Program-made: the position numbers and the translations under genes | Assembly (NCBI RefSeq): GCF_015182315.1 | Contig: NZ_PRDL01000001.1 | Coordinates: forward strand, 2,170,001-2,234,000 | DNA: 64,000 nucleotides | Source: Cellvibrio polysaccharolyticus | GTDB taxonomy: Bacteria > Pseudomonadota > Gammaproteobacteria > Pseudomonadales > Cellvibrionaceae | Direction of reading: 5' to 3' | Notes under the pieces: generated by a model | The model's database searches: none | What the model was told of the DNA's origin: nothing | The model's input: the letters and a program-made list of their open reading frames with translations, nothing else | In this document: one piece after another, positions 34,266 to 42,236 of the stretch | Position numbering within the stretch: position 1 is the first letter of the stretch | Layout of the letters: the number at the start of each line of letters is the position of its first letter

Positions 34266-35297
34266 ATGGTACGTCGCCGGCGCCAGGAAATTCACGTAAA
34301 CCACGAGCGCTGGCTGGTTTCCTACGCGGATTTTATTACCTTGTTGTTTGCTTTTTTTGTGGTGATGTATTCCATCTCCCAGGTCAATCAAAGTAAATAC
34401 CGGGTGCTGTCTGAAACTTTTGTTCAAGCTTTCAATTCTCCCTCCCATTCCCTGCCGTCTCCGGATGAACAATCGGAGGAGGCGGCGCTGCCAGGCACCT
34501 TAAACCCGATTCAGGTCGGCGAACCGGCAAAAACACCAGCGCCCAGCAGCATTGATATTCGCAATGAACACACCGGCTTTAATGACACCAATCAGCGCGA
34601 TGTGCTGACCGAAATATCCGATTTGTTTGTAGAGCGGTTTGCCGATTTGATCGCTGACAATATGGTAAGTGTGGCGGGTAATGAGCTGTGGCTTCAAATT
34701 GAATTGAATGACAGCATTCTGTTTTCTTCCGGTAGCGCCGACCCCAGCGCTCAGGCGCAGTCGATTTTTGACGAAGTTTCCCTGATCCTGAAAGAGTATC
34801 CCAACCCTATTCAGGTAGAAGGGCATACCGATAACGTGCCAGTCAATTTGCCGCGCTATCCGAGCAACTGGGAATTGTCTGCCGCGCGCGCGGCGGCGAT
34901 TGTGAAGTGGATGGTGCAAAAAGGGGTGGATCCGGTGCGTCTTTCTGCCGTGGGTTATGGCGAGTTTCAACCGGTTGCCGAAAACACCACGGATGCAGGG
35001 CGTGCACGTAATCGCCGGGTGGTGCTGATGATCGCCCGTAAATCCATGCCTCGGCCTGGCGTAACGGTCAGCGCTGGTGCGCCAGCGGCGCTGTCGGCAT
35101 CACCGGCAATGGATGATCTGCTGAATAATCAGGCAACCGCCGCAGCCGCACAATTTACCGGGAGCGTGTTGCAGGCCGACAGCGCGGCATTTACTTCCGC
35201 CAATACACAAGAGACGCTGGCTACAGACGGTGTATCGGGGCAGAATAGTAGTATTTCACTTTCATCGGAAGCGAGCGCCGCCAGTGTTTCCCAATAG
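34266..35297 (+). CDS. motD: Flagellar stator protein MotD (MotB-type)
   Basis: MotD is the MotB-type stator subunit that carries the proton-binding Asp and anchors to peptidoglycan. The 343-residue product has a basic N-terminus and one membrane helix with SYADFITLLFAFFVVMYSIS; the Asp in YADF is the proton site. The OmpA-like domain (about 180-265) includes VEGHTDNVP and SAARAAAIVKWM. The Ser/Ala-rich C-terminal tail of about 75 residues is longer than usual for MotB proteins and unlike its neighbours in composition. Confidence 0.93.
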   Translation: MVRRRRQEIHVNHERWLVSYADFITLLFAFFVVMYSISQVNQSKYRVLSETFVQAFNSPSHSLPSPDEQSEEAALPGTLNPIQVGEPAKTPAPSSIDIRNEHTGFNDTNQRDVLTEISDLFVERFADLIADNMVSVAGNELWLQIELNDSILFSSGSADPSAQAQSIFDEVSLILKEYPNPIQVEGHTDNVPVNLPRYPSNWELSAARAAAIVKWMVQKGVDPVRLSAVGYGEFQPVAENTTDAGRARNRRVVLMIARKSMPRPGVTVSAGAPAALSASPAMDDLLNNQATAAAAQFTGSVLQADSAAFTSANTQETLATDGVSGQNSSISLSSEASAASVSQ

Positions 35298-35378
35298 TGG
35301 AGAACACGGCATGGGCTTTGCTTTTTTAATCAGTAAGTTTGGAAATTTGACACTTTTTGTGAGTGAGGAATCTGCAGT

Positions 35379-36200
35379 TTGCGTGTCCTGACAGTTGCCA
35401 ATCAAAAAGGAGGGGTCGGAAAAACCACCTCCAGCGTCTCACTTGCGGGCCTCGCGGCCGAGCAAGGGCAACGTGTATTGTTGTTGGACCTCGATCCGCA
35501 TGGTTCATTAAGCAGTTATTTCCGGCAAGACCCCGACACCCTGGCGTTGAGCGCTTTCACCTTGTTTCAGGAACGCAGCCAACTGACATTTGCGTCGGTA
35601 ATGCGGTTGATTCAGGCTACCAGCGTACCGGGGCTTGATATATTGCCGGCCTCTACCGCGCTGGCCACACTTGAACGGCAGTCGGCGGGTGATGGCCTCG
35701 GTCTGGTGCTCACCCGGGCGCTGAACCTTATTGCCAGCAATTACGACTGGGTCATTATTGATACGCCACCGGTACTGGGCGTGCTGATGATCAATGCGCT
35801 GGCGGCTTGCGATTATCTGCTTATTCCGGTGCAGACCGAGTTTCTGGCCCTCAAAGGGCTGGAGCGCATGGTCAATACCTTGAATATGATGGGCAAGTCC
35901 CGCCGCAAAACACCGGAATACACCATCGTGCCGGTCATGTTTGACCGGCGGACGCAGGCATCGGTGAGCAGTTTGCTTACCATGCGACAGGCCTGGCGGG
36001 AGCGGGTCTGGCCCGGCCATATCCCGGTGGATACCCGTTTTCGTGATGCCAGTCGCGCCGGTGTTCCGCCCAGCATACATTCTCCCAGTGCCAGGGGTGT
36101 TGAAGCCTACAGCTCGTTGTTTCGCTTTCTTCAGGGGCAGTTACAGCAACTGGATGCCCGGCAGTCAGCGGAAACCATGAACAGCGGAATCAGGAGGTAA
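35379..36200 (+). CDS. parC: ParA-family polar ATPase ParC
   Basis: This 273-residue ParA-like ATPase has Walker A NQKGGVGKTT, DLDPHGSLSSYF and DTPPVLGVLMINAL. Its position between motD and a CheW-like gene matches Vibrio ParC and Pseudomonas PA1462. These place chemotaxis arrays at the cell pole and share them between daughters. No parB or parS accompanies it, which argues against chromosome or plasmid segregation. The start is TTG 35379, with GTGAGGAA about nine nt upstream; no in-frame ATG gives the intact Walker motif. The symbol follows chemotaxis usage and is not topoisomerase IV ParC. Confidence 0.87.
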   Translation: MRVLTVANQKGGVGKTTSSVSLAGLAAEQGQRVLLLDLDPHGSLSSYFRQDPDTLALSAFTLFQERSQLTFASVMRLIQATSVPGLDILPASTALATLERQSAGDGLGLVLTRALNLIASNYDWVIIDTPPVLGVLMINALAACDYLLIPVQTEFLALKGLERMVNTLNMMGKSRRKTPEYTIVPVMFDRRTQASVSSLLTMRQAWRERVWPGHIPVDTRFRDASRAGVPPSIHSPSARGVEAYSSLFRFLQGQLQQLDARQSAETMNSGIRR

Positions 36201-36206
36201 GTCGCC

Positions 36207-37085
36207 ATGCAACGTGTTTCTCCTGATACCGCTCTGCAACATTATTTTGACGAATTGCTTAACGAGGCCGAACCTCAGGTTGCGGTGGCACTTGCCGAAC
36301 CTGAGCCGGCTTTTGTTGAGCCGGCGGTTGAAGCAGAGCGTCAGCAAGAATTGCAGCGATTGCTGCAAACCTTTGCCTTGCCTGCGGTCACTGCACCAGC
36401 ACCAGCACCAGCACCAGCACCAGCACCAGCACCGGCCGTTGTCGTTGCGGAGGTGGTCAGTATTCCCGAGCCGGCCCCGGTAGTCGCAAACGTTGTAACG
36501 CCTGCGCCGCCTGTTACTCGTACCGTTGTAGAGCCGGTTGTGCCACCGGTGGTTGAGCCGGAAGTCATAGTTGCACCGGCCACCAGTGAGGATGAGCCGC
36601 CCGCCTGGAACACCAATGGTCGGCCATCCTGGGCGCAGCAACGTTTTGATGTACTGCTGTTTCAGGTGTCCGGTTTAACCCTGGCAGTGCCACTGATGTC
36701 GTTGGGGCAAATACAACCGCTTACGGACGAGTTAACGCCGCTGTTTGGCCAGGCTGACTGGTTTATGGGACTGCAACCCACACCGTCAGGAAAAATTCGC
36801 ACGGTGAATACCGCCAAATTTGTGATGCCGGAGCGGTACGACGAAAACTTTTTAAAAACCGCGCGCTACGTTGTTTCCATCAATGGCGTTCCGTGGGGGT
36901 TGGCGGTTGATTCGGTCAATCAGCCCATCACTTTGATGCCGGAAGATGTCAAATGGCGCAGCGAACGTGGCAAGCGCCCCTGGTTGGCCGGTACAGTGAA
37001 AGAGCACATGTGTGCTTTGCTGGACACAGAAACCATGGGGCATATGCTGGTGGCCGCCGACAAGAATGCAAAACGTCTGACCTGA
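36207..37085 (+). CDS. parP: CheW-like array-tethering protein ParP
   Basis: This 292-residue protein has a variable Pro/Ala/Val/Glu-rich N-terminal half (1-135) and a C-terminal CheW-like domain (about 145-290). That is the layout of Vibrio ParP, which joins ParC to CheA and integrates into the receptor array. Conserved CheW-type parts are FQVSGLTLAVPLMSLGQI and SINGVPWGLAVDSV. The N-terminal half holds an Ala-Pro run encoded by a hexanucleotide repeat (36393-36433). It follows parC by 6 nt, with AGGAGG upstream. Confidence 0.85.
   Translation: MQRVSPDTALQHYFDELLNEAEPQVAVALAEPEPAFVEPAVEAERQQELQRLLQTFALPAVTAPAPAPAPAPAPAPAVVVAEVVSIPEPAPVVANVVTPAPPVTRTVVEPVVPPVVEPEVIVAPATSEDEPPAWNTNGRPSWAQQRFDVLLFQVSGLTLAVPLMSLGQIQPLTDELTPLFGQADWFMGLQPTPSGKIRTVNTAKFVMPERYDENFLKTARYVVSINGVPWGLAVDSVNQPITLMPEDVKWRSERGKRPWLAGTVKEHMCALLDTETMGHMLVAADKNAKRLT
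36393..36433 (+). repeat. Hexanucleotide repeat GCACCA in parP
   Basis: Six perfect GCACCA units and a seventh ending in G encode an Ala-Pro run in the linker of ParP. Gain or loss of units keeps the reading frame and changes linker length. Repeat number is therefore likely to vary between strains. Confidence 0.85.
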
Positions 37086-37162
37086 TTGTCAGATTTCACT
37101 AACCAGAGCAGTTGATTGTTCGCTGGCGAACAAACAAAAAACCGGATAACACCGAGGACATT

Positions 37163-37648
37163 ATGGGCAGCAAAAATTTTACACAGCAAAGCAACGACGA
37201 TCCGGTTCTGCAGTGGGTAACTTTCCGTCTCGACGGTGAAACCTACGGCATCAACGTGATGCAGGTTCAGGAAGTATTGCGCTACACCGAAATTGCACCG
37301 GTGCCAGGTGCACCGGCGTATGTGCTCGGCATTATCAATTTGCGCGGCAACGTGGTGACGGTGGTGGATACACGTCACCGTTTTAATTTGCAGAGCGGCG
37401 AGATTACCGACAACACCCGTATCGTGATTATCGAAACCGACCGTCATGTTATCGGTATTCTGGTTGATAGCGTGGCAGAAGTGGTTTATTTGCGCCAATC
37501 CGAAATCGAAATGGCACCCAATGTAGGCAACGAAGAAAGCGCGAAATTTATTCAGGGTGTTTGCCACAAGAACGACGAATTGCTGATTCTGATTGATCTG
37601 AACAAATTGTTGAGCAGTGAAGAGTGGTCCGAGCTGGACGACATTTGA
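37163..37648 (+). CDS. cheW: Chemotaxis coupling protein CheW
   Basis: CheW bridges chemoreceptors and CheA in the array. From ATG 37163 (MGSKNFTQQ, after GAGG) it has 161 residues. The double-barrel fold is marked by VTFRLDGETYGINVMQVQEVLR, PGAPAYVLGIINLRGNVVTVVD and VLVDSVAEVV. It follows parP by 77 nt, as in Vibrio and Pseudomonas. Confidence 0.95.
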   Translation: MGSKNFTQQSNDDPVLQWVTFRLDGETYGINVMQVQEVLRYTEIAPVPGAPAYVLGIINLRGNVVTVVDTRHRFNLQSGEITDNTRIVIIETDRHVIGILVDSVAEVVYLRQSEIEMAPNVGNEESAKFIQGVCHKNDELLILIDLNKLLSSEEWSELDDI

Positions 37649-37673
37649 TTGCTTGATGACGGAACTGTTGCAG

Positions 37674-38099
37674 ATGTCATTCTCTCTGGTCGAAATTGCG
37701 TTGGTAGTGAGTTTGCTGTTAAGTGTGGCTGCGCTGACGGTGGCAATCATTGCGCTAAAGCGCAGCGGTCAGCAAACCCATGAGAGCAAGGAACTGTTGG
37801 CGCGCGTAAATCGCGAATTGACAGTAGCCAATACCGGTGCGGTGGGCATGGGGCAGCGTCTGGTCGCGATGGAAAAACGCTTGCGGGATCAGGAAGCCCG
37901 TCCGGCAAGCAGCGCGCAAGCGCAGGCGCCCGTTGCGGATTATGCCGGTGATGATGAGTTTCGTACTTACAGCGAAGCGGTGCGGTTGTTTCGTTCCGGG
38001 CTGGGCAGCGAAGAGGTTGCGCGGCGTTGCGGGTTGTCGCGGGCGGAGGCTTCGCTTATCGAAGCGATGCAAAACGCAGGAAAAAATGCCGGTCGCTAA
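37674..38099 (+). CDS. DUF2802 membrane-anchored protein of the chemotaxis cluster
   Basis: This is a small protein of about 141 residues of unknown biochemical function. It has an N-terminal membrane helix (LVEIALVVSLLLSVAALTVAIIAL) and a coiled-coil stretch (about 45-70). The C-terminal part resembles a helix-turn-helix, with LGSEEVARRCGLSRAEASLIEAM. DUF2802 proteins occupy this spot after cheW in Pseudomonas (PA1465) and Vibrio. The start is uncertain: ATG 37674 has GGAA upstream, and ATG 37656 adds six codons. It ends the flagellar-chemotaxis island. Confidence 0.78.
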   Translation: MSFSLVEIALVVSLLLSVAALTVAIIALKRSGQQTHESKELLARVNRELTVANTGAVGMGQRLVAMEKRLRDQEARPASSAQAQAPVADYAGDDEFRTYSEAVRLFRSGLGSEEVARRCGLSRAEASLIEAMQNAGKNAGR

Positions 38100-38167
38100 C
38101 GATTTTCGGATTGCCTTTTCGGGTTTACCAAAAGGTCGGTTCGGAAATACATAGCGCCGGTATTTTT

Positions 38168-38983
38168 TTAGCTATTGGAAATGTTTTCTTCTGGCAGCGT
38201 TGCCGGTTCTGACCAGGAAAATTGTTGGCCGGAAACGCCATCAGACGCATCACTCAACAAAAATAAATAAGCAGGCATCAAGGCTTCCGGTGATTTGACG
38301 CTACCGGGGTTTTCCGCAGGATAAGCCGTCGCGCGCATGCGCGTGCGGGTTGCGCCCGGGTTAATGCTGTTAACGCGAATACGGCTGGTTTCCTGCAGTT
38401 CATCGGCAAGGGTTTGCACCAGGTTTTCCATAGCGGCCTTCGATGCCGCGTAAGCGCCCCAGAATGCTCGCCCTTGCAGGCCCACCGTAGAGCCGGTGAA
38501 CAACACGGCCGCAGACGGGGCTTTTTCCAGCAATGGCATTAACGCCCGCGTCAGCATGAAAGGCGCATTGACGTTAACCTGCATGACGCGCAGCCACACA
38601 TCCGGTGCGTAATTGATAATCGGTGTACGCTGCCCAAGTTCCGAAGCATTGTGCAAAATACCGTCCAGATGGCCGAACTCGTTGTTCAGCGCGTTGGACA
38701 TATCCAGATAATCCTTTTCCTGAGCACCTTCAAAATTGATCGGGTAAATAGCCGGTTGCGGATAGCCGGCTTTTTCAATTTCGTCGTACACCATTTCCAG
38801 CTTGGCAAGCGTTCTGCCTGCCAATATCACCGTGGCGCCATGACTGGCGAAAGTGATCGCTGCGGTTTTACCAATGCCATCGCCTGCGCCGGTTATCAGA
38901 ATAATTTTGCCTTGCAGGGCAGCCGAGGGCGGTTGAAATTCAAAAGGATTATTAATGGTCATAGGCATAAAATTTTTAATCAA
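38168..38983 (-). CDS. yciK: Short-chain dehydrogenase, YciK family
   Basis: This 271-residue SDR has the NAD(P)-binding TGAGDGIGK, the LHNAS motif in place of NNAG, the catalytic Ser in FTGSTVG and YAASK with the catalytic Tyr and Lys. It matches YciK, which has no agreed substrate. The gene follows gph on the minus strand as in Pseudomonas. The start is uncertain: MTINNPFEF at 38962 is as likely as 38983, and neither has a clear ribosome site. Confidence 0.85.
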   Translation of the reverse strand: MIKNFMPMTINNPFEFQPPSAALQGKIILITGAGDGIGKTAAITFASHGATVILAGRTLAKLEMVYDEIEKAGYPQPAIYPINFEGAQEKDYLDMSNALNNEFGHLDGILHNASELGQRTPIINYAPDVWLRVMQVNVNAPFMLTRALMPLLEKAPSAAVLFTGSTVGLQGRAFWGAYAASKAAMENLVQTLADELQETSRIRVNSINPGATRTRMRATAYPAENPGSVKSPEALMPAYLFLLSDASDGVSGQQFSWSEPATLPEENISNS

Positions 38984-39121
38984 ATAAAAATAAAATGAAG
39001 TTGTCAGTCGCGAAATTAAACAAGCTGCTAACAGCCTGGCAGCAGGGGAGGTGTTTTTCCAAAGACCACCCGGCGAGAGTTCACAATCTGCGCAGCTGCT
39101 TGTGCGGTTTCGTGATGCTGC

Positions 39122-39796
39122 TCAATTCAACAGCTTTTCGATAATGGGCCAGATATCACTTGCTTGCTCAACACGGTAGTCCGCACCCCAGGCATCAATG
39201 TCATCGTTTTCTTCAATGTATCCGAAAGCTGCTGCGATGGTGATAGCGCCGGCATCTTTGCCGCAGTCGATGTCGCGCTTGTGGTCACCAATGTAAACGA
39301 TGTTTTGCGGCGTGCAATCAAGGTGCTCGCTGGCGAGAAATAAAGACTCCGGGTGCGGTTTTCTGAATTGCACATCGTCCGGACATATTACGCTTGCCGG
39401 CGCCGGTTGAATATCGAGAACGCTTAAAAGCTTGTGGGTATACAAGGAGGGTTTGTTGGTGGCGATCCCCCAGGCAATGTTGTGCTGCGCCAATTTTTGC
39501 AACAGCTCATCAATGCCCGGGAAAAAGCGGGTATGGGAGCCAATTTTTTCCTGATAACGATCAAGGAGTTCGAGGCGCAGCGGCTCAAAACGGTCGTCTT
39601 CGGGTTCTACCTTGAAAGCGAAGCGAATCAACGCAGCAGCTCCATTGGAAACCTGGGCGCGAATGGCGTCGGCCGGGAGGGCAGGTTGGTTTTTTTCAAC
39701 CAGCAACTGGTTGATCAGAACAACAAATTCAGGTGCGGTGTCGAGCAGCGTACCGTCAAGATCAAACATGACAGCCTTGATAGAGGGGGCGGACAC
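39122..39796 (-). CDS. gph: Phosphoglycolate phosphatase, HAD family
   Basis: This 224-residue HAD hydrolase probably removes phosphate from 2-phosphoglycolate formed during repair of oxidised DNA. It has the nucleophile motif FDLDGTLLDT, the Ser/Thr motif IATNKPS and the acidic motif YIGDHKRDID. The GTG start at 39796 is set by AAGGAAA six nt upstream. In Pseudomonas the same gene lies next to ubiG. Other small phosphoesters cannot be excluded as substrates. Confidence 0.87.
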   Translation of the reverse strand: MSAPSIKAVMFDLDGTLLDTAPEFVVLINQLLVEKNQPALPADAIRAQVSNGAAALIRFAFKVEPEDDRFEPLRLELLDRYQEKIGSHTRFFPGIDELLQKLAQHNIAWGIATNKPSLYTHKLLSVLDIQPAPASVICPDDVQFRKPHPESLFLASEHLDCTPQNIVYIGDHKRDIDCGKDAGAITIAAAFGYIEENDDIDAWGADYRVEQASDIWPIIEKLLN

Positions 39797-39907
39797 AGTA
39801 GTTTCCTTTTATAGAGCCGGTAATGTTTCAATCAGGATTGGATGCTCAACCGTTGTCTGCAACGGCTGAGGTATTACCGGTGGTCGTGAATTCAGTCGCT
39901 GAATAAA

Positions 39908-40618
39908 TCAGTTTTGCACAATGCGGCGCGCATGAACCATGTAGTTCACATCCACATCATGGGGATGCAATTTGTAGTGTTTGGTCAGCGGGTTGTAAGT
40001 AAGGCCGATGGTGTTTTGCAATTCCAGACCATTGTGGCGCAGCCAGCGCGCCAGCTCTGACGGGCGGATAAATTTGCGGTATTCATGGGTGCCACGGGGC
40101 AATAAACGCAACACGTATTCCGCGCCTATCACCGCCAGCGCGTACGCCTTGGGGTTGCGGTTGATAGTGGAGAAAAACAGGTCGCCACCGGGCTTTACCA
40201 GTTTTGCACAGGCGGCAATAACCGACGAGGGGTCAGGAACATGCTCCAGCATTTCGAGGCAAGTGACTACATCAAAACTGCCCGGCGCCTGTTCTGCCAG
40301 CGCTTCTACCGTAATTTGCTGGTAATCAATGGTTACACCACTTTCCAGCGCATGCAGCCTGGCAACCGCCAGCGGTGCAGCGCCCATGTCGATAGCCGTT
40401 ACCTGTGCGCCACGCTTTGCCATGGCTTCGGCCAGAATCCCGCCACCGCAGCCGACATCCAGCAGCACCTTACCTGCGACCTGGGCGCGCTCATCAATAT
40501 AATTGGCTCGCAGCGGGTTGATTTCGTGCAAGGGTTTAAATTCGCTGTTCGCATCCCACCAGCGGCTGGCAAGTGCTTCAAACTTGGCAATTTCAGCCTG
40601 ATCTACATTGGTTTGCAT
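39908..40618 (-). CDS. ubiG: Ubiquinone biosynthesis O-methyltransferase UbiG
   Basis: UbiG carries out both O-methylations of the ubiquinone ring, using S-adenosylmethionine. With MQTNVDQAEI at 40618 it is 236 residues. The start is supported by CAGGAG nine nt upstream; two earlier ATGs exist in frame. Conserved parts are FEALASRWWDANSEFKPLHEINP, the SAM motif LLDVGCGGGIL, and YNPLTKHYKL near the end. It follows mtaD closely on the minus strand. Confidence 0.95.
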   Translation of the reverse strand: MQTNVDQAEIAKFEALASRWWDANSEFKPLHEINPLRANYIDERAQVAGKVLLDVGCGGGILAEAMAKRGAQVTAIDMGAAPLAVARLHALESGVTIDYQQITVEALAEQAPGSFDVVTCLEMLEHVPDPSSVIAACAKLVKPGGDLFFSTINRNPKAYALAVIGAEYVLRLLPRGTHEYRKFIRPSELARWLRHNGLELQNTIGLTYNPLTKHYKLHPHDVDVNYMVHARRIVQN

Positions 40619-40636
40619 GGGCATAGACTCCTGCAT

Positions 40637-41965
40637 TTAACGGGTTAGGGGATTTTGTTGCCACCAGCGTGCTTTTGCAATGACTTCGCGTTCATTCAGG
40701 GTTTCCAGCTGCCGGTTTTGCAGCAAAGGCTTGCCCGCTACCCAAACATGGCTGACGCGGTGCCCGGTTTGGGTGTAAACCAGTTGTGACGCCGGGTTGT
40801 ACAAGGGCTGCGATTCGAGGTCGTGTAAATCAATGGCGATGACATCAGCTGCTTTGCCGGTTTCCAGGCTGCCGATGCGATGCTCCAGCCCCAGCGCGAG
40901 GGCGCCGCTCAGGGTCGCCATACGCAAGGCGCGGTGTGCGTCCAGCGCGGTTGCGTCGCCTGCCACGGCTTTTGCCAGCAGGGCGGCCATATTCATCTCG
41001 GCGAACATATCCAGGCTGTTGTTACTGGCAGCCCCGTCGGTGCCAAGCGCGACATTGATGCCTGCTCCAAGTAATTGATGTACCGGCGTAAAACCGCTGG
41101 CCAACTTGAGGTTGGAGCGAGGGCAGTGCACTACATGAGCACCGCTATCATTCAATAGTGCCATGTCGGCTGCATTGACCTGGGTCATATGTACCAGCTG
41201 GAGTAACGGCGAGAGCAAGCCGGCATCGGCGATTTGTTGCAGCGGGCGTTTGTCATGTGCCTGCACAAATTCTTCAACTTCCTGCGCTGTTTCATGGGCG
41301 TGAATTTGTATGGGCGCATCAAGCTCCTGGGCCAGCACGGCAATTTTTTGCAGTATCTCAATCCCGACCGAGTAGGGCGCATGGGGGCCAAACCCTACGC
41401 TGATCAAATCACTGGAGCGATAGGCGTCATGCAGCTCAAGACCCTTGGCGAAGCATTCTTCAGCGCTATTGCTCCAGGGTGTGGCACCGCTGAACACAGG
41501 AAACATAATCTGGCTGCGTATGCCCGCCTGGCGGGCCATGTGAGCGGTTTGTTCCGGGTAAAAATACATATCGGAAAAGCAGGTGGTGCCGCTACGGATC
41601 ATCTCGGCAATCGCCAGCATGCTGCCGTCGCGCACGAAATTGTCTGATACCAACCGCTTTTCCGCAGGAAAGATATGATCCTGGAGCCAGATTTCGAGCG
41701 GTTGGTCATCGGCTATGCCGCGTAGCAGCGTCATGGGCGTGTGGCCGTGGCAATTGACCAGCCCCGGCATCAGCAAATGATTGGGTAGCTCGATAGTGCG
41801 GGCAGGTATAAAACGGCGTGTGGCTTCTTCCTGAGGTAAGAGGGCGACGATGTTGCCCTCGCTGTCGATGGCCAGCGCACAATCTTCCAACAGGCGATTT
41901 TCGGGAATAATGGGCAGCACCCAGCGGGCTTTAATCAGTAATTCAATAGGTTGCGGGCCTGACAT
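40637..41965 (-). CDS. mtaD: 5'-methylthioadenosine / S-adenosylhomocysteine deaminase, TRZ/ATZ family
   Basis: This 442-residue amidohydrolase has the metal ligand motif NCHGHTP. The later metal-binding residues are IHAHETAQE, VHMTQVN and GTDGAASNN. The P. aeruginosa homologue at the same locus (PA3170) deaminates 5'-methylthioadenosine, giving methylthioinosine for salvage of the spermidine and homoserine-lactone by-product. The start at 41965 (MSGPQPIELL) has AGGA upstream; the frame is open 24 codons further. It is divergent from gyrA and first in mtaD-ubiG-gph-yciK. Confidence 0.85.
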   Translation of the reverse strand: MSGPQPIELLIKARWVLPIIPENRLLEDCALAIDSEGNIVALLPQEEATRRFIPARTIELPNHLLMPGLVNCHGHTPMTLLRGIADDQPLEIWLQDHIFPAEKRLVSDNFVRDGSMLAIAEMIRSGTTCFSDMYFYPEQTAHMARQAGIRSQIMFPVFSGATPWSNSAEECFAKGLELHDAYRSSDLISVGFGPHAPYSVGIEILQKIAVLAQELDAPIQIHAHETAQEVEEFVQAHDKRPLQQIADAGLLSPLLQLVHMTQVNAADMALLNDSGAHVVHCPRSNLKLASGFTPVHQLLGAGINVALGTDGAASNNSLDMFAEMNMAALLAKAVAGDATALDAHRALRMATLSGALALGLEHRIGSLETGKAADVIAIDLHDLESQPLYNPASQLVYTQTGHRVSHVWVAGKPLLQNRQLETLNEREVIAKARWWQQNPLTR

Positions 41966-42069
41966 ATCCAATCCTGTTGCTATCGAGGGCTTTGCGGGCG
42001 CGCAGTATACCTGCCGTTGCCAGCTGGCGGCAGCCATCGCGCGCGTTAGTGCCTATACGATTGATATTG

Positions 42070-42078
42070 TGGTATTAT
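42070..42078 (+). promoter_or_regulatory. Candidate extended -10 promoter of gyrA
   Basis: TGGTATTAT fits an extended -10 (TGN followed by TATTAT), about 160 nt before gyrA. The -35 region (TGCCTA at 42050) is poor. The divergent mtaD promoter must lie in the same 270-base gap; I could not place it. Confidence 0.35.
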
Positions 42079-42236
42079 TTCAGGCTTTGTGTGGTCGCCT
42101 GAAGCAATATTGCAGCCGGGCTGGCCGGGGCGTCAGCGCAGGTTTATTTTTGCGCCAGAATCGCGCTTTCCGGCATCACCCGAGCTTTGAAGGCTGCCAC
42201 CATCACTGTTTGCCACAATAAGGAACGCTGTATTCC

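Noticed and set aside
35379..36200. Chromosome- or plasmid-partition ParA
   Set aside because: No parB, no parS-like sites nearby; the gene sits between motD and a CheW-like gene as in chemotaxis ParC.
36920..37750. Minus-strand open frame of 276 codons across parP, cheW and DUF2802
   Set aside because: It crosses three real genes on the other strand and encodes a His/Asn/Gln-rich sequence with no family pattern.
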